The notes under the pieces were generated by a model that had not been told where the DNA came from, did no database searches, and was given only the letters and a program-made list of their open reading frames with translations. Source: Beutenbergia cavernae DSM 12333 (lineage in GTDB: Bacteria > Actinomycetota > Actinomycetes > Actinomycetales > Beutenbergiaceae). From it: a DNA stretch of 64,000 nucleotides. A program made the position numbers and the translations under genes. The stretch covers positions 1,674,001 through 1,738,000 of the forward strand of contig NC_012669.1 of NCBI RefSeq assembly GCF_000023105.1. Reading direction: 5' to 3'. Positions within the stretch are counted from its first letter, which is position 1. Each line of letters opens with the position of its first letter. Shown in pieces: positions 33,272-42,162 of the stretch.

Positions 33272-34366
33272 TCACTCAGCCGCGGCGTCGTCAAGGTCAA
33301 AATGGCGTGCAAGCCGCTCCAGCGTGAACTCTTGGCGCAGCTTGCACGCGCTGTTCTGATTGGCGAACATGCCCTTCTCCCAGTACGCCCCGCTACGGGG
33401 TGAGCTGCGCAGCCAGTGCACGGGAACCACGAACTCCGAGTTGTCGTCCGTGACCGGCGCGCCCTCGGCAGCGTGGCGGTAGGTGGCGTGGAGAGGTAGT
33501 GCAGCGAGCGGCTGCCACCCATCGTCAAGGCGGACCTGGGCCTCGTCGAAGCGCGTTGCGGTCGCCAGCGTCTCGCCGACGGCTACGTAGCCCGCCTTAG
33601 GAATGTGGACGAACACCCGCGCTCCCACGGGAAGCGAACGCAGTGTCCTCGAGTACCACGCGTCGCCGCCTGCCGAGACGAAGCCGTACCGTTCCCCGTC
33701 CTCCCATGACCGGCCGAGGCCGTCCCCGAACGATACGAACCAGTCGCGCCCGTTCCAGTCCGCGCGCTTGCCGGACCGTTTTCCCGCCGGGCGCGACGTC
33801 GGCTCGTCTCCCGCGACCAGCCAGCTGCGGGCGAGGTAGCGGCGCTCATCGTCCTCCAGGTAGGAGAAGAAGACGGCGTTGATCGGGACACCGAAGCCTC
33901 GGAGGTAGGTCACGATGCGCTCGGAGCTGGGATCGAGGTTCGTGGCGACGATCGTCAGTGTCAGCTCGGCGTTCAGTTCGTCAGGTGGAGAGCTGTCGAA
34001 GAGGCTGTCGAAGGCCGTCTCGAACGGCTCATCCAGGTGACGGTTGGCCAAGTCGATGACCTGGTCTCGATCGAGCCCAGCCACCCATGACGCGTAGTCG
34101 AGGATTTGGGCCACGACCTCTCGCGGCGTGCGATCGCGCTTGAGTTCGAGGACGTGGAGGTTGCCATCGCCGTCTATGGCCAGCAAGTCGATGTACTTGC
34201 CGTAGGCCGTCGGGACCTGCCGACCGATCACCAACAGCGGCTCGCCAAGCAGGGACGGGTCGGTCGCCAGGTAGGACTCCAACGTCTGTTCCGTCGGCAG
34301 CACACCGGCCGTGAGGCGACGCGGCCGTGCGCCATCGATCCGCCACAGACCCATCTCGACCGGCAC
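33272..34366 (-). CDS. DUF91/NucS-like PD-(D/E)XK endonuclease-fold protein
   Basis: A 364-residue protein. GTG 34366 is nine bases after GGAGG; ATG 34375 directly abuts that sequence and is less likely. Residues 25-100 form a nuclease core like that of NucS/DUF91: Glu30 in TLESYL, Asp60 in YIDLLAIDGDG, Glu74-x-Lys76 in HVLELKRDRT, then Gln87 in VVAQILDYASWV. The C-terminal half is unlike NucS and is unrecognised. It is divergent from hsdM and probably shares its promoter region (34367-34647). A role with the restriction system or in DNA repair is possible. Confidence 0.72.
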   Translation of the reverse strand: MPVEMGLWRIDGARPRRLTAGVLPTEQTLESYLATDPSLLGEPLLVIGRQVPTAYGKYIDLLAIDGDGNLHVLELKRDRTPREVVAQILDYASWVAGLDRDQVIDLANRHLDEPFETAFDSLFDSSPPDELNAELTLTIVATNLDPSSERIVTYLRGFGVPINAVFFSYLEDDERRYLARSWLVAGDEPTSRPAGKRSGKRADWNGRDWFVSFGDGLGRSWEDGERYGFVSAGGDAWYSRTLRSLPVGARVFVHIPKAGYVAVGETLATATRFDEAQVRLDDGWQPLAALPLHATYRHAAEGAPVTDDNSEFVVPVHWLRSSPRSGAYWEKGMFANQNSACKLRQEFTLERLARHFDLDDAAAE

Positions 34367-34647
34367 GGACGCCATCCTCCCTGATGCGGTCGGATGTCGC
34401 AGCGGAGGCATCGCAGATCACCGCGGCGCCGGGGAGCGATAGGCCGTTGCGGGACGGCCTGGCGACCGGGCAAAGCGGCCCGCTCTGCCAGCGCAGCGGG
34501 GCTTTCGAGGATCCTGACGTGTAGGTCGGAGCCGCGGGGAGAGGGCACGCGGGTAGGGTCCGGGACAGGGATGATGCCTTGACGGGGCCGATGCTCTTCA
34601 AGGGCTAACGACGAGCACGAGCGTTGCCGCGCGGGCAAGGAGGCGTC

Positions 34648-36633
34648 TTGAGTCAGCTGAGCAGTTTCGTGTGGTCGATCGCGGACCTGCTGCGGGGGCC
34701 GTTCAAGCCGCACCAGTACGGCACCGTCGTGCTGCCGTTCACGATCCTGCGGCGGCTGGAGGGCGTGATGGCGCCGCACCGGGAGGCGATGGTGACGGCT
34801 GTCGCGAAGGCCGACGATGCGACCATGCGTCGTGCGCTGGTGCGCCGGGCGACGGGGCTGCCGTTCTACACGACGTCGTCGTACACGCTCGCCACCGCAC
34901 TGGAGGATCCGGACAACCTGGCCGCGAACCTGGTCGACTACGTGAACGGGTTCTCGGCCGAGGTCGACGTGTTCAAGCACTTCGACTTCGAGGCTCGCAT
35001 CCACCAGCTCGACGCGGCCGACCGGCTCATCCCCGTCACGCAGGGGTTCGCGCGGGTCGACCTGTCGACGGACCACGTGTCGAACGCCGGCATGGGCGAC
35101 CTGTTCGAGCACCTGATCTTCAAGGACTTCGAGGCGTCGAACGCCGAGGCCGGCGACTTCTACACTCCGCGCGACGCGATCCGCCTGCTCGTGGACCTGG
35201 TCTTCGCCGAGGACACCTCCGCGCTCGCCGCGCCGGGCATCACGCGCTCCGTGTACGACCCGGCTGCAGGAACCGGCGGCATGCTCTCGGTGGCCGAGGA
35301 GCACCTGCACGAGCTGAACCCGAAGGCGAACCTGGCGTTGTTCGCCCAGGAGATCAACCCGGCGTCGTATGCCATCGCCAAGTCGGACATGTTGATCAAG
35401 GGTCAGAACATCGAGAACGTCCGTCTCGGCGACACCCTCGCCGAGGACCTGTTCGACGGCGAGACGTTCGACTTCGCTCTGTCGAACCCACCGTACGGGG
35501 TTGACTGGAAGGCCGCGGAGAAGGCGGTCCGTGCCGAGCACGTGCGCGGCACGGGCGGCCGCTTCGCCCCCGGACTGCCGTCCGTGGGTGACGGGTCGAT
35601 GCTGTTCCTGCTGCACCTGGTCGCCAAGATGCGTCCCGTTGACGCCAGGGGAAACGGCGGCCGCGGCGGCATCGTGCTGAACGGGTCGCCGCTGTTCAAC
35701 GGCGGCGCCGGGTCGGGCCCGTCCGAGATCCGTGGGCACCTGCTGGAGCACGACCTGGTCGACGCGATCGTCGCGCTGCCGAACGACATGTTCTACAACA
35801 CCGGTATCGCGACGTACCTGTGGATCCTGGACAACAGCAAGCAGCCCGAACGCCGGCGCAAGGTGCAGCTGATCGACGCGACCAAGCTCGGCACGAAGAT
35901 GCGCAAGTCCCTGGGCTCCAAGCGGGTGGAGATCTCGACGGCGGACCGCGGGCGGATCGTGCAGGCGTACGACCGGTTCGACGGCGTAGCGGCCGACGGC
36001 GACGCGTCGGGTCCGCGGTCGAAGGTGTTCGACACCCTCGACTTCGCGTACTGGTCCGTGACCGTCGAGCGGCCGCTGCGGTTGAACTTCCAGGTCACGC
36101 CGGAGCGGCTCGAGAACGTGATGGCGTCGAAGCCGCTCAGCAAGGTCGAGGGGTTGGTCGGGGTGCTGTCCGCATTCGGCGACGAGCTCTACCTCAACCG
36201 CGACGAGTTCATGGGGCGGCTCGGCACGCACCTCGGCGCCCACCGCGTCGGGCTGACGACGCCGCAGCGCAAGGCGCTGTGGCAGGCGCTCGGCGAGCGC
36301 GACGAGACCGCCGACACCTGCACCGACTCGAAGGGCCGCCCCGAACCCGACACCGGCCTGCGCGACACCGAGATCGTCCCCTTCGGCTGGAGCGACCACC
36401 CCAAGGCCGACGACGCCGAGAGAGACACCATCCAGGCGTACTTCGACGCCGAGGTCGCACCCCACGTCCCCGACGCCTGGATCGACTGGACCAAGACCCG
36501 CGTCGGGTACGAGATCCCGTTCACCCGGCACTTCTACGAGTACGTCCCGCCCAGGCCGCTCGCCGAGATCGACGCCGACCTCGAGGCGTCCGTCAGCCGG
36601 ATCCTGGACCTCCTCCGCGAGGTCGAAGCATGA
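34648..36633 (+). CDS. hsdM: Type I restriction-modification system, methyltransferase subunit
   Basis: A 661-residue N6-adenine methyltransferase subunit. TTG 34648 follows AAGGAGG by four bases. An N-terminal helical HsdM domain (about 1-150) is followed by the SAM site DPAAGTGGMLS and the catalytic Asn280-Pro-Pro-Tyr283 in ALSNPPYGVDW. A long C-terminal extension (about 480-661) with conserved DSKGRPEPDTGLRDTE and TRVGYEIPFTRHFY pieces is usual in this actinobacterial HsdM group. It modifies the sequence chosen by HsdS and joins HsdR for cutting. ATGA overlap with hsdS. Confidence 0.94.
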   Translation: MSQLSSFVWSIADLLRGPFKPHQYGTVVLPFTILRRLEGVMAPHREAMVTAVAKADDATMRRALVRRATGLPFYTTSSYTLATALEDPDNLAANLVDYVNGFSAEVDVFKHFDFEARIHQLDAADRLIPVTQGFARVDLSTDHVSNAGMGDLFEHLIFKDFEASNAEAGDFYTPRDAIRLLVDLVFAEDTSALAAPGITRSVYDPAAGTGGMLSVAEEHLHELNPKANLALFAQEINPASYAIAKSDMLIKGQNIENVRLGDTLAEDLFDGETFDFALSNPPYGVDWKAAEKAVRAEHVRGTGGRFAPGLPSVGDGSMLFLLHLVAKMRPVDARGNGGRGGIVLNGSPLFNGGAGSGPSEIRGHLLEHDLVDAIVALPNDMFYNTGIATYLWILDNSKQPERRRKVQLIDATKLGTKMRKSLGSKRVEISTADRGRIVQAYDRFDGVAADGDASGPRSKVFDTLDFAYWSVTVERPLRLNFQVTPERLENVMASKPLSKVEGLVGVLSAFGDELYLNRDEFMGRLGTHLGAHRVGLTTPQRKALWQALGERDETADTCTDSKGRPEPDTGLRDTEIVPFGWSDHPKADDAERDTIQAYFDAEVAPHVPDAWIDWTKTRVGYEIPFTRHFYEYVPPRPLAEIDADLEASVSRILDLLREVEA

Positions 36634-37913
36634 CCAGGATGGCGACGATTGCCGCAACTGCGCCCCGTGGCGGCTTCCACGATGGCGACTGGGTCGAGAG
36701 CAAGGATCAGGACCCCGATGGTGACATTCGCCTGTTGCAACTCGCTGACGTCGGCGACGGCAAGTTTAAGGATAAATCGGATCGATGGATCAACGAGGAG
36801 ACATTTCGGCGCTTGCGCTGCTCTTGGGTGCATCCTGGCGACATCCTGATCGCACGGATGCCAGACCCGCTGGGACGCGCGTGCGTAGTGCCAGAAGGTC
36901 TCGGCAAGACGATCACTGTCGTGGATGTGGCAGTGCTCCGACCCGATCCTGATCAGGCTGATGCCGGGTACTTGACGTACGCAATCAACAGCGCAAAGAC
37001 ACGTTCGGAGGTCGAGAGGCAGCAAGACGGGGCAACCCGTCAACGGATCCCGCGCAAGCGACTCGGACGGGTGTCGATCCCCCTGCCACCCCTGGAGGAG
37101 CAGCGGCGGATCGCGGACTTCCTGGACGCTGAGACCACTCAGATCGACGCGCTCATCGCCGAGCAGGAACGGTTGATCGGGCTCCTCAAGGAGCGTCGAG
37201 CGTCCGGGATCCTGCAGGCGGTCACTCGTGGTCTACGCGACGTGGACCTGAAGCCGAGCACGCTGACCTGGGTGGATGCGGTTCCGCTGCACTGGACGGT
37301 CGCCAACATTCGTCGATTCGCGGCGATGAAGACCGGTCACACACCCTCTCGGAGCAACCCCGAGTACTGGGTCGATACGCACATCCCCTGGTTCACGCTC
37401 GCGGACGTGTGGCAGGTCCGCGATGGTCGGCGAACCCATCTCGGAGAGACCGAAAACACGATCAGCGACCTAGGGCTTGCCAACTCTGCCGCCGAACTAC
37501 TTCCCGCGGGCACGGTCGTGCTGTCGCGGACAGCGTCTGTGGGCTTCTCTGGTGTGATGCCGCGACCGATGGCGACGAGTCAGGACTTCTGGAACTGGGT
37601 ATGCGGCCCCGAGCTCGTGCCCGAGTACCTGATGTACCTGTTCCGAGCGATGCGTGGCGAGTTCAACGCCCTCATGATCGGGTCGACGCACAAGACCATC
37701 TACCAGCCTGTTGCCGCGGCGATCCGCGTACCCGTGCCGCCGCTGGAAGAGCAGCATGAAATCGTCGCCCGCATCGACGAGCGAACCCGCAAGACCGACG
37801 CTCTCATCAATGAGGCGGAGCACAACATCGCGCTGTCGAAGGAGCGCCGGGCGGCCCTGATCACGGCCGCGGTCACCGGCCAGATCGACGTCACGACAGG
37901 TGGGTCCGCATGA
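36630..37913 (+). CDS. hsdS: Type I restriction-modification system, specificity subunit
   Basis: A 427-residue protein, ATGA-overlapped with hsdM. Two target-recognition domains (about 1-150 and 205-370) are each followed by a conserved helical spacer beginning PLPPLEEQRRIADFLD (151-166) and VPPLEEQHEIVARID. Two variable domains predict a bipartite DNA target. The first domain (36640-37020) has clearly lower GC and AT-ending codons such as TTTAAGGATAAA compared with its neighbours, which suggests this half was recently replaced by recombination. Target sequence cannot be read from the protein. Confidence 0.92.
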   Translation: MTRMATIAATAPRGGFHDGDWVESKDQDPDGDIRLLQLADVGDGKFKDKSDRWINEETFRRLRCSWVHPGDILIARMPDPLGRACVVPEGLGKTITVVDVAVLRPDPDQADAGYLTYAINSAKTRSEVERQQDGATRQRIPRKRLGRVSIPLPPLEEQRRIADFLDAETTQIDALIAEQERLIGLLKERRASGILQAVTRGLRDVDLKPSTLTWVDAVPLHWTVANIRRFAAMKTGHTPSRSNPEYWVDTHIPWFTLADVWQVRDGRRTHLGETENTISDLGLANSAAELLPAGTVVLSRTASVGFSGVMPRPMATSQDFWNWVCGPELVPEYLMYLFRAMRGEFNALMIGSTHKTIYQPVAAAIRVPVPPLEEQHEIVARIDERTRKTDALINEAEHNIALSKERRAALITAAVTGQIDVTTGGSA

Positions 37914-38062
37914 GGCCAGGCACCCTGCGCGCCGGGATCGGCGCGGGCGCGGGTCATGCACTGCGAATCTGCGAGCAGGGTGCTGCGACTCGGCGAGACG
38001 CGTGGTGCGAATCCGCGAGTTGCTGCACCGGCACCACCCCGGACGGGAGGCACGATGTCTGA
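37910..38062 (+). CDS. Possible small coupled ORF between hsdS and hsdR
   Basis: A 50-codon frame starts in an ATGA overlap with the hsdS stop and ends eight bases inside hsdR. It is Cys- and Arg-rich with no recognised family. It contains an imperfect 14-bp repeat (TGCGAATCTGCGAG and TGCGAATCCGCGAG). It could simply keep ribosomes moving from hsdS to hsdR, or be chance. hsdR has its own GGGAGG. Confidence 0.25.
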   Translation: MRPGTLRAGIGAGAGHALRICEQGAATRRDAWCESASCCTGTTPDGRHDV

Positions 38063-41000
38063 CTCATCTGCCGAGCTGGCGCTCGAGGTCGAGATCGCGG
38101 AGTACCTGGCCGCGCACGGCTGGTTGTACTCGCCGAGCGGGCAGGGGTACGACGCGGGTCTCGCGCTGTTCCCGGACGACGTCTTCGCGTGGTTGGAGGC
38201 GACGCAGCCGGCGGAGCTTGCGAAGGTCGTGACCGCCGGGTCGGCGTCGGAGGCGAAGCAGCGCCAGCAGCTCGTGGCGGCGCTGTCCAAGCGGTTGGAC
38301 GCCCCGATGTCGCACGGCGGTGGGACGCTCAACGTGCTGCGGCGTCCGTTCGCGCACGTGAACGCGCACCTGAACATGTGTCAGTTCCGGCCGGCGACGA
38401 CGTTGAACCCGAAGACCACCGCGGACTATGCGGCGGTGCGGCTGCGGGTGGTGCGGCAGGTGTACTTCTCGCCGGTCAAGGGCGACAACCGCGCGATCGA
38501 CCTGGTGTTCTTCGTCAACGGCATCCCGGTCGCGACGGCGGAGCTGAAGACGTTCTTCAAGCAGCACGTCACGTCCGCGATCGACCAGTACAAGCACGAC
38601 CGGAACCCGGCCGGTCAGCCGCTGCTGGGCCATGGGAACCGGGCGCTGGTGCACTTCGCCGTCGACGACGACGAGGTCTGGATGACCACCAGGCTCGCCG
38701 GCCCTAGGACGTACTTCCTGCCGTTCAACCGAGGCACTCTCGACGGCGGCGCCGGCAACCCTCCCAACCCGGCCGGTCCGGCGTCGTCGTACCTGTGGGA
38801 GCGGGTCCTGCAACGGGACGCCTGGTTGAACATCCTGGGTGTGCTGATGTTCGTGCGCCACGAGGAACACGTCGACCCGATCAGCGGGAAGAAGTCGAGG
38901 TCTTCGACGATCCTGTTCCCGCGGTTCCACCAGTGGGAGGTCGTCACCCGGCTCGTGGACGCCGCCCGCACCGAAGGGCCTGGCGGACGCTACCTCGTGC
39001 AGCACTCGGCCGGGTCGGGCAAGACCAACTCGATCGCGTGGACGGCGCACCGCCTGGCCCGGCTGCACAACGATGCGAACGAGAAGGTCTTCGACACCGT
39101 GCTGGTCATCACCGACCGCACAGTCCTCGACAACCAGCTGCAGGCCGCCGTCCGGCAGATCGACGACCGCAAGGACCTGGTCGTTACGATCGACGACACC
39201 GAGGTTCGCCGCGCAGGGGGATCGAAGTCCAAGGCCCTGGCTCAGGCGCTCACGGACAAGCGACTGATCGTCGTGGTGACGATCCAGACGTTCCCGTTCG
39301 TGATGGAGCAGCTGGCCGAGAACGCGGCTCTGCGTGAGAACCGGTTCGCGATCATCGTCGACGAGGCGCACACCTCCCAGACTGGGGCTACCGCCTCCGA
39401 GGTTCGCAAAGTCCTGTCCGCCGGCGGCGTCGAGGTGCCCGAGGGGGAGGAGATCGACGCGGAGGATCTGCTCAACTCCGCCGTCGAGCAACAGATCGCG
39501 GACGCGGTGACGCAGCGAGCCACGCCGTCGAACCTGTCGTACCTCGCGTTCACCGCGACCCCGAAGGCCAAGACGCTCGAGCTGTTCGGCCGGCCCGACC
39601 CGGACGACCCGGACGGGCTCCCGCGGGCGTTCCACCTGTACTCGATGAGGCAGGCGATCGAGGAGGGGTTCATCCTCGACGTTCTGCGGGGGTACCAGAC
39701 CTACTCGACGGCCTACGAGATCGAACGCACCGCCGTCGAGCACGGCGTGGACGCCTCGGCCGGGTTCACCGACGGCGACGGGGACCTGGTCGACGAGAAG
39801 GCCGCGTCCCGGGCGATCATGGAGTACGTCCGGCTGCACCCGTCGAACATCGGGCAGAAGGTGCGGATCGTCGTCGAGCACTTCCGGGCCAACGTGGCCT
39901 ACCTGCTCGACGGGCACGCCAAGGCGATGGTCGTGACGTCCTCGCGCAAGGCCGCGGTGCGGTACAAGCTGGAGATTGACGCTTACCTGCGCACCCAGGG
40001 GTACGCGGACATGCAGGCGCTGGTCGCGTTCTCCGGGTCCCTCGACGACGAGGAGTACCTGATCGAGAACGCCAGCGAAGCGACGATGAACCCCGGTCTG
40101 GCGTCCCTGGACTTGGCCGAAGAGTTCAAGGCTCCGCGGTACCGGGTGATGATCGTGGCGGACAAGTTCCAGACCGGGTTCGACCAGCCGCTGTTGTGCG
40201 CGATGTACGTCGACAAGCGGCTCGACGGCATCGCCGCCGTGCAGACCCTGTCCCGGCTGAACCGCACCTACCGGGCGCCGTCAGGCGAGGTGAAGGCGAC
40301 GACCTTCGTCCTGGACTTCGTCAACGACCCGCTGGAGGTGCAGGCGTCGTTCGAGCCGTACTTCACCGAGGCGCGGATCGAGACCAGGACGGACCCGAAC
40401 CTCGTTCACGAGGTTGCCGCAAAGCTCGCCGAGGCGGACATCTACACCGCCGACGACGTCGAGACGTTTACACACGCGTGGTTCACCCGGGCCGGACATG
40501 GCGCGTTGTCCGCGGCGATCAAGGGGCCCAAGGACACCTTCGCCACGCTGTACGCCTCGGCCAAGACCCGGCAGGACACCGCCGAGCTCGAGCGCCTGGA
40601 GCTGTTCCGCAAGGACGCCGGGACGTTCGTGCGGCTCTACGACTTCATGTCGCAGGTCATCGACTATGGGAGCACGGAGCTGGAGAAGCTGTCGGTGTTC
40701 TTGCGCCATCTCGTGCGCGTCATCGCCGTCGACCGGCTCAGCAGCGACGTAGACCTGTCTGACGTCGTGCTCAAGCGCGTGAAGCAGATCGACCGTGGAC
40801 GCCTGGATCTCGGTCTCACCGGCGACGCCGTCCTTTCTCCCGCAACGGGCGCGGGCTCCGGGGCGGCATCGCGCGACCCGAAGCTCATCGCACTGAACGA
40901 GATCATCCAGCGCATCAACACCCTGTTCGCCGGAGAGTTCGAGCCCGGGACGGTCGAGGGGTTCGTGCGCTCCGCGGCCACCGAGGTGTCCAAGGACCCG

Positions 41001-41210
41001 CAGGTCGTCGCGGAGATCGAGGCCAACGAGATCGACCAGTTCCGCAAGTCGCCCACCGTGCCGCACAAGGTCATCGACGCCGTCCTCGACGTCCCCGGCC
41101 TGATGGAGAAGATGACCGGCGAGGCCATCGGCAACCCCGCCATCATCGCGGCCATCGCCGAAGCGGCGTACCTGCTGCACCAGATCCAGCGCGCCAGAGT
41201 CCTGGAGTAG
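38055..41210 (+). CDS. hsdR: Type I restriction-modification system, endonuclease/translocase subunit
   Basis: A 1051-residue protein starting at ATG 38055 after GGGAGG. The N-terminal nuclease domain has IDLVFFVNGIPVATAELK, with Glu163 and Lys165 of the PD-ExK site. The SF2 translocase follows with Walker A GSGKT (Lys323), the DEAH box at 436-439 and a C-terminal RecA-like domain containing QTLSRLNRTYRAPSG. All parts look intact, so the system should cut unmethylated DNA far from its recognition site after ATP-driven translocation. It is the last gene of the hsdMSR operon. Confidence 0.94.
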   Translation: MSDSSAELALEVEIAEYLAAHGWLYSPSGQGYDAGLALFPDDVFAWLEATQPAELAKVVTAGSASEAKQRQQLVAALSKRLDAPMSHGGGTLNVLRRPFAHVNAHLNMCQFRPATTLNPKTTADYAAVRLRVVRQVYFSPVKGDNRAIDLVFFVNGIPVATAELKTFFKQHVTSAIDQYKHDRNPAGQPLLGHGNRALVHFAVDDDEVWMTTRLAGPRTYFLPFNRGTLDGGAGNPPNPAGPASSYLWERVLQRDAWLNILGVLMFVRHEEHVDPISGKKSRSSTILFPRFHQWEVVTRLVDAARTEGPGGRYLVQHSAGSGKTNSIAWTAHRLARLHNDANEKVFDTVLVITDRTVLDNQLQAAVRQIDDRKDLVVTIDDTEVRRAGGSKSKALAQALTDKRLIVVVTIQTFPFVMEQLAENAALRENRFAIIVDEAHTSQTGATASEVRKVLSAGGVEVPEGEEIDAEDLLNSAVEQQIADAVTQRATPSNLSYLAFTATPKAKTLELFGRPDPDDPDGLPRAFHLYSMRQAIEEGFILDVLRGYQTYSTAYEIERTAVEHGVDASAGFTDGDGDLVDEKAASRAIMEYVRLHPSNIGQKVRIVVEHFRANVAYLLDGHAKAMVVTSSRKAAVRYKLEIDAYLRTQGYADMQALVAFSGSLDDEEYLIENASEATMNPGLASLDLAEEFKAPRYRVMIVADKFQTGFDQPLLCAMYVDKRLDGIAAVQTLSRLNRTYRAPSGEVKATTFVLDFVNDPLEVQASFEPYFTEARIETRTDPNLVHEVAAKLAEADIYTADDVETFTHAWFTRAGHGALSAAIKGPKDTFATLYASAKTRQDTAELERLELFRKDAGTFVRLYDFMSQVIDYGSTELEKLSVFLRHLVRVIAVDRLSSDVDLSDVVLKRVKQIDRGRLDLGLTGDAVLSPATGAGSGAASRDPKLIALNEIIQRINTLFAGEFEPGTVEGFVRSAATEVSKDPQVVAEIEANEIDQFRKSPTVPHKVIDAVLDVPGLMEKMTGEAIGNPAIIAAIAEAAYLLHQIQRARVLE

Positions 41211-41673
41211 CCCTTCTGCCCGGCACACGCCGAGGCGCGGACCCAACCGTTCGCCGTGCGAGGCGAGGGGCCTGGCGCGCCCGGCCCTCGAGCGATCTCA
41301 CCGAGCCCGGACCCGGATAGTCGTGGCTCGGTCACGTACTGCGCGGCCATCATGCGGGTGCTGCCCAACGGCTGACGGCCCCCGAGTCGACGTCCCCGGA
41401 CGGTCTCGAGTCCGCGCAAGGTGGCCCCTCTCCGGTACTCAGTCAGGAGCGGCCGGACGTGACTCTGCCTTGCGCCGTGCGGGGCGAGCGTACGAGGCGG
41501 AACCTCGGCGTCGACTTCGTAGGCGCTGGTCCCCGCCAAGTCGGCGTGACCCTCGCTCACCCCCGACACGTCGTTGGCGTTCGGACGGAGCATGGCCGCT
41601 GGATGTCGGTGGACGGCTCTACGCTCAGGCGTGGGACGAGAGCTGCTCGCCCGTGCTGAGTTAGGAGCCAAAG
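41211..41673. other. Intergenic region between hsdR and the TIR gene, with candidate terminator
   Basis: About 460 bp. A hairpin with arms CGAGGGGCC (41264-41272) and GGCCCTCG (41283-41290), one bulged base, may end the hsd transcript. Short open frames on both strands look like non-coding high-GC noise. AGGAG at 41663-41667 serves the TIR gene. No transposon or attachment site was seen. Confidence 0.4.
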
Positions 41674-42162
41674 GTGGCGACCAAGACGGTGTTCTACTCC
41701 TTCCACTACGAGCGCGACGTGAACCGCGTGCAGCTCGTCCGCAACATCAACGCACTCGAGGGTCAGCCGCTGCTCAACGCCCAGGGCTGGGAGGCGGTGC
41801 GCCGGCGTGGCCAGCAGGCCGTCGTCGACTGGATCGACGACCAGATGCGCTACAAGCGCGCCGTCGTGGTTCTCATCGGGCAGGATACCGCTGGACGGCC
41901 GTGGGTCATCTATGAGATCGAGAAGGCATGGGAGGACAAGAAGCCGCTGGTCGGGGTCCGCATCCACGGACTCTCGTCGTTCGGCAGCGCCGATCGCGCC
42001 GGCCCGAACCCGTTCGACGCCGCGTCCGGCGTCAGCGGAATTCCGGTGTTCGACCCCACCGTCACGGGCTGGCGCGGGGACATCGACACGAAAGCGACCT
42101 ACTCGAACCTCGTCGACAACCTGGAGTACTGGGTCGCGCAGGCGAAGGCCCGCGCGTGGTGA
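41674..42162 (+). CDS. TIR-like domain protein (DUF1863, Thoeris ThsB-like)
   Basis: A 162-residue protein starting at GTG 41674, six bases after AGGAG. It is a single TIR-like domain: the start FYSFHYERDVNRVQLVRN, the central AVVVLIGQDTAGRPWVIYEI and EKAWEDKKPLVGVRIHGL are the hallmark segments of the MTH538/DUF1863 TIR family to which Thoeris ThsB belongs. Glu81 or Glu83 in the WVIYEIEKAW helix is the likely catalytic Glu. ThsB proteins sense phage and turn NAD+ into a cyclic or conjugated ADP-ribose signal. No ThsA (SIR2-SLOG or Macro) gene is near; instead the GTGA-coupled partner is a HIT-membrane protein. Confidence 0.83.
   Translation: MATKTVFYSFHYERDVNRVQLVRNINALEGQPLLNAQGWEAVRRRGQQAVVDWIDDQMRYKRAVVVLIGQDTAGRPWVIYEIEKAWEDKKPLVGVRIHGLSSFGSADRAGPNPFDAASGVSGIPVFDPTVTGWRGDIDTKATYSNLVDNLEYWVAQAKARAW

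Noticed and set aside
41323-41664. Short plus-strand frames before the TIR gene
   Set aside because: Arg/Pro/Ser-rich, no ribosome binding site, no family pattern; treated as intergenic.
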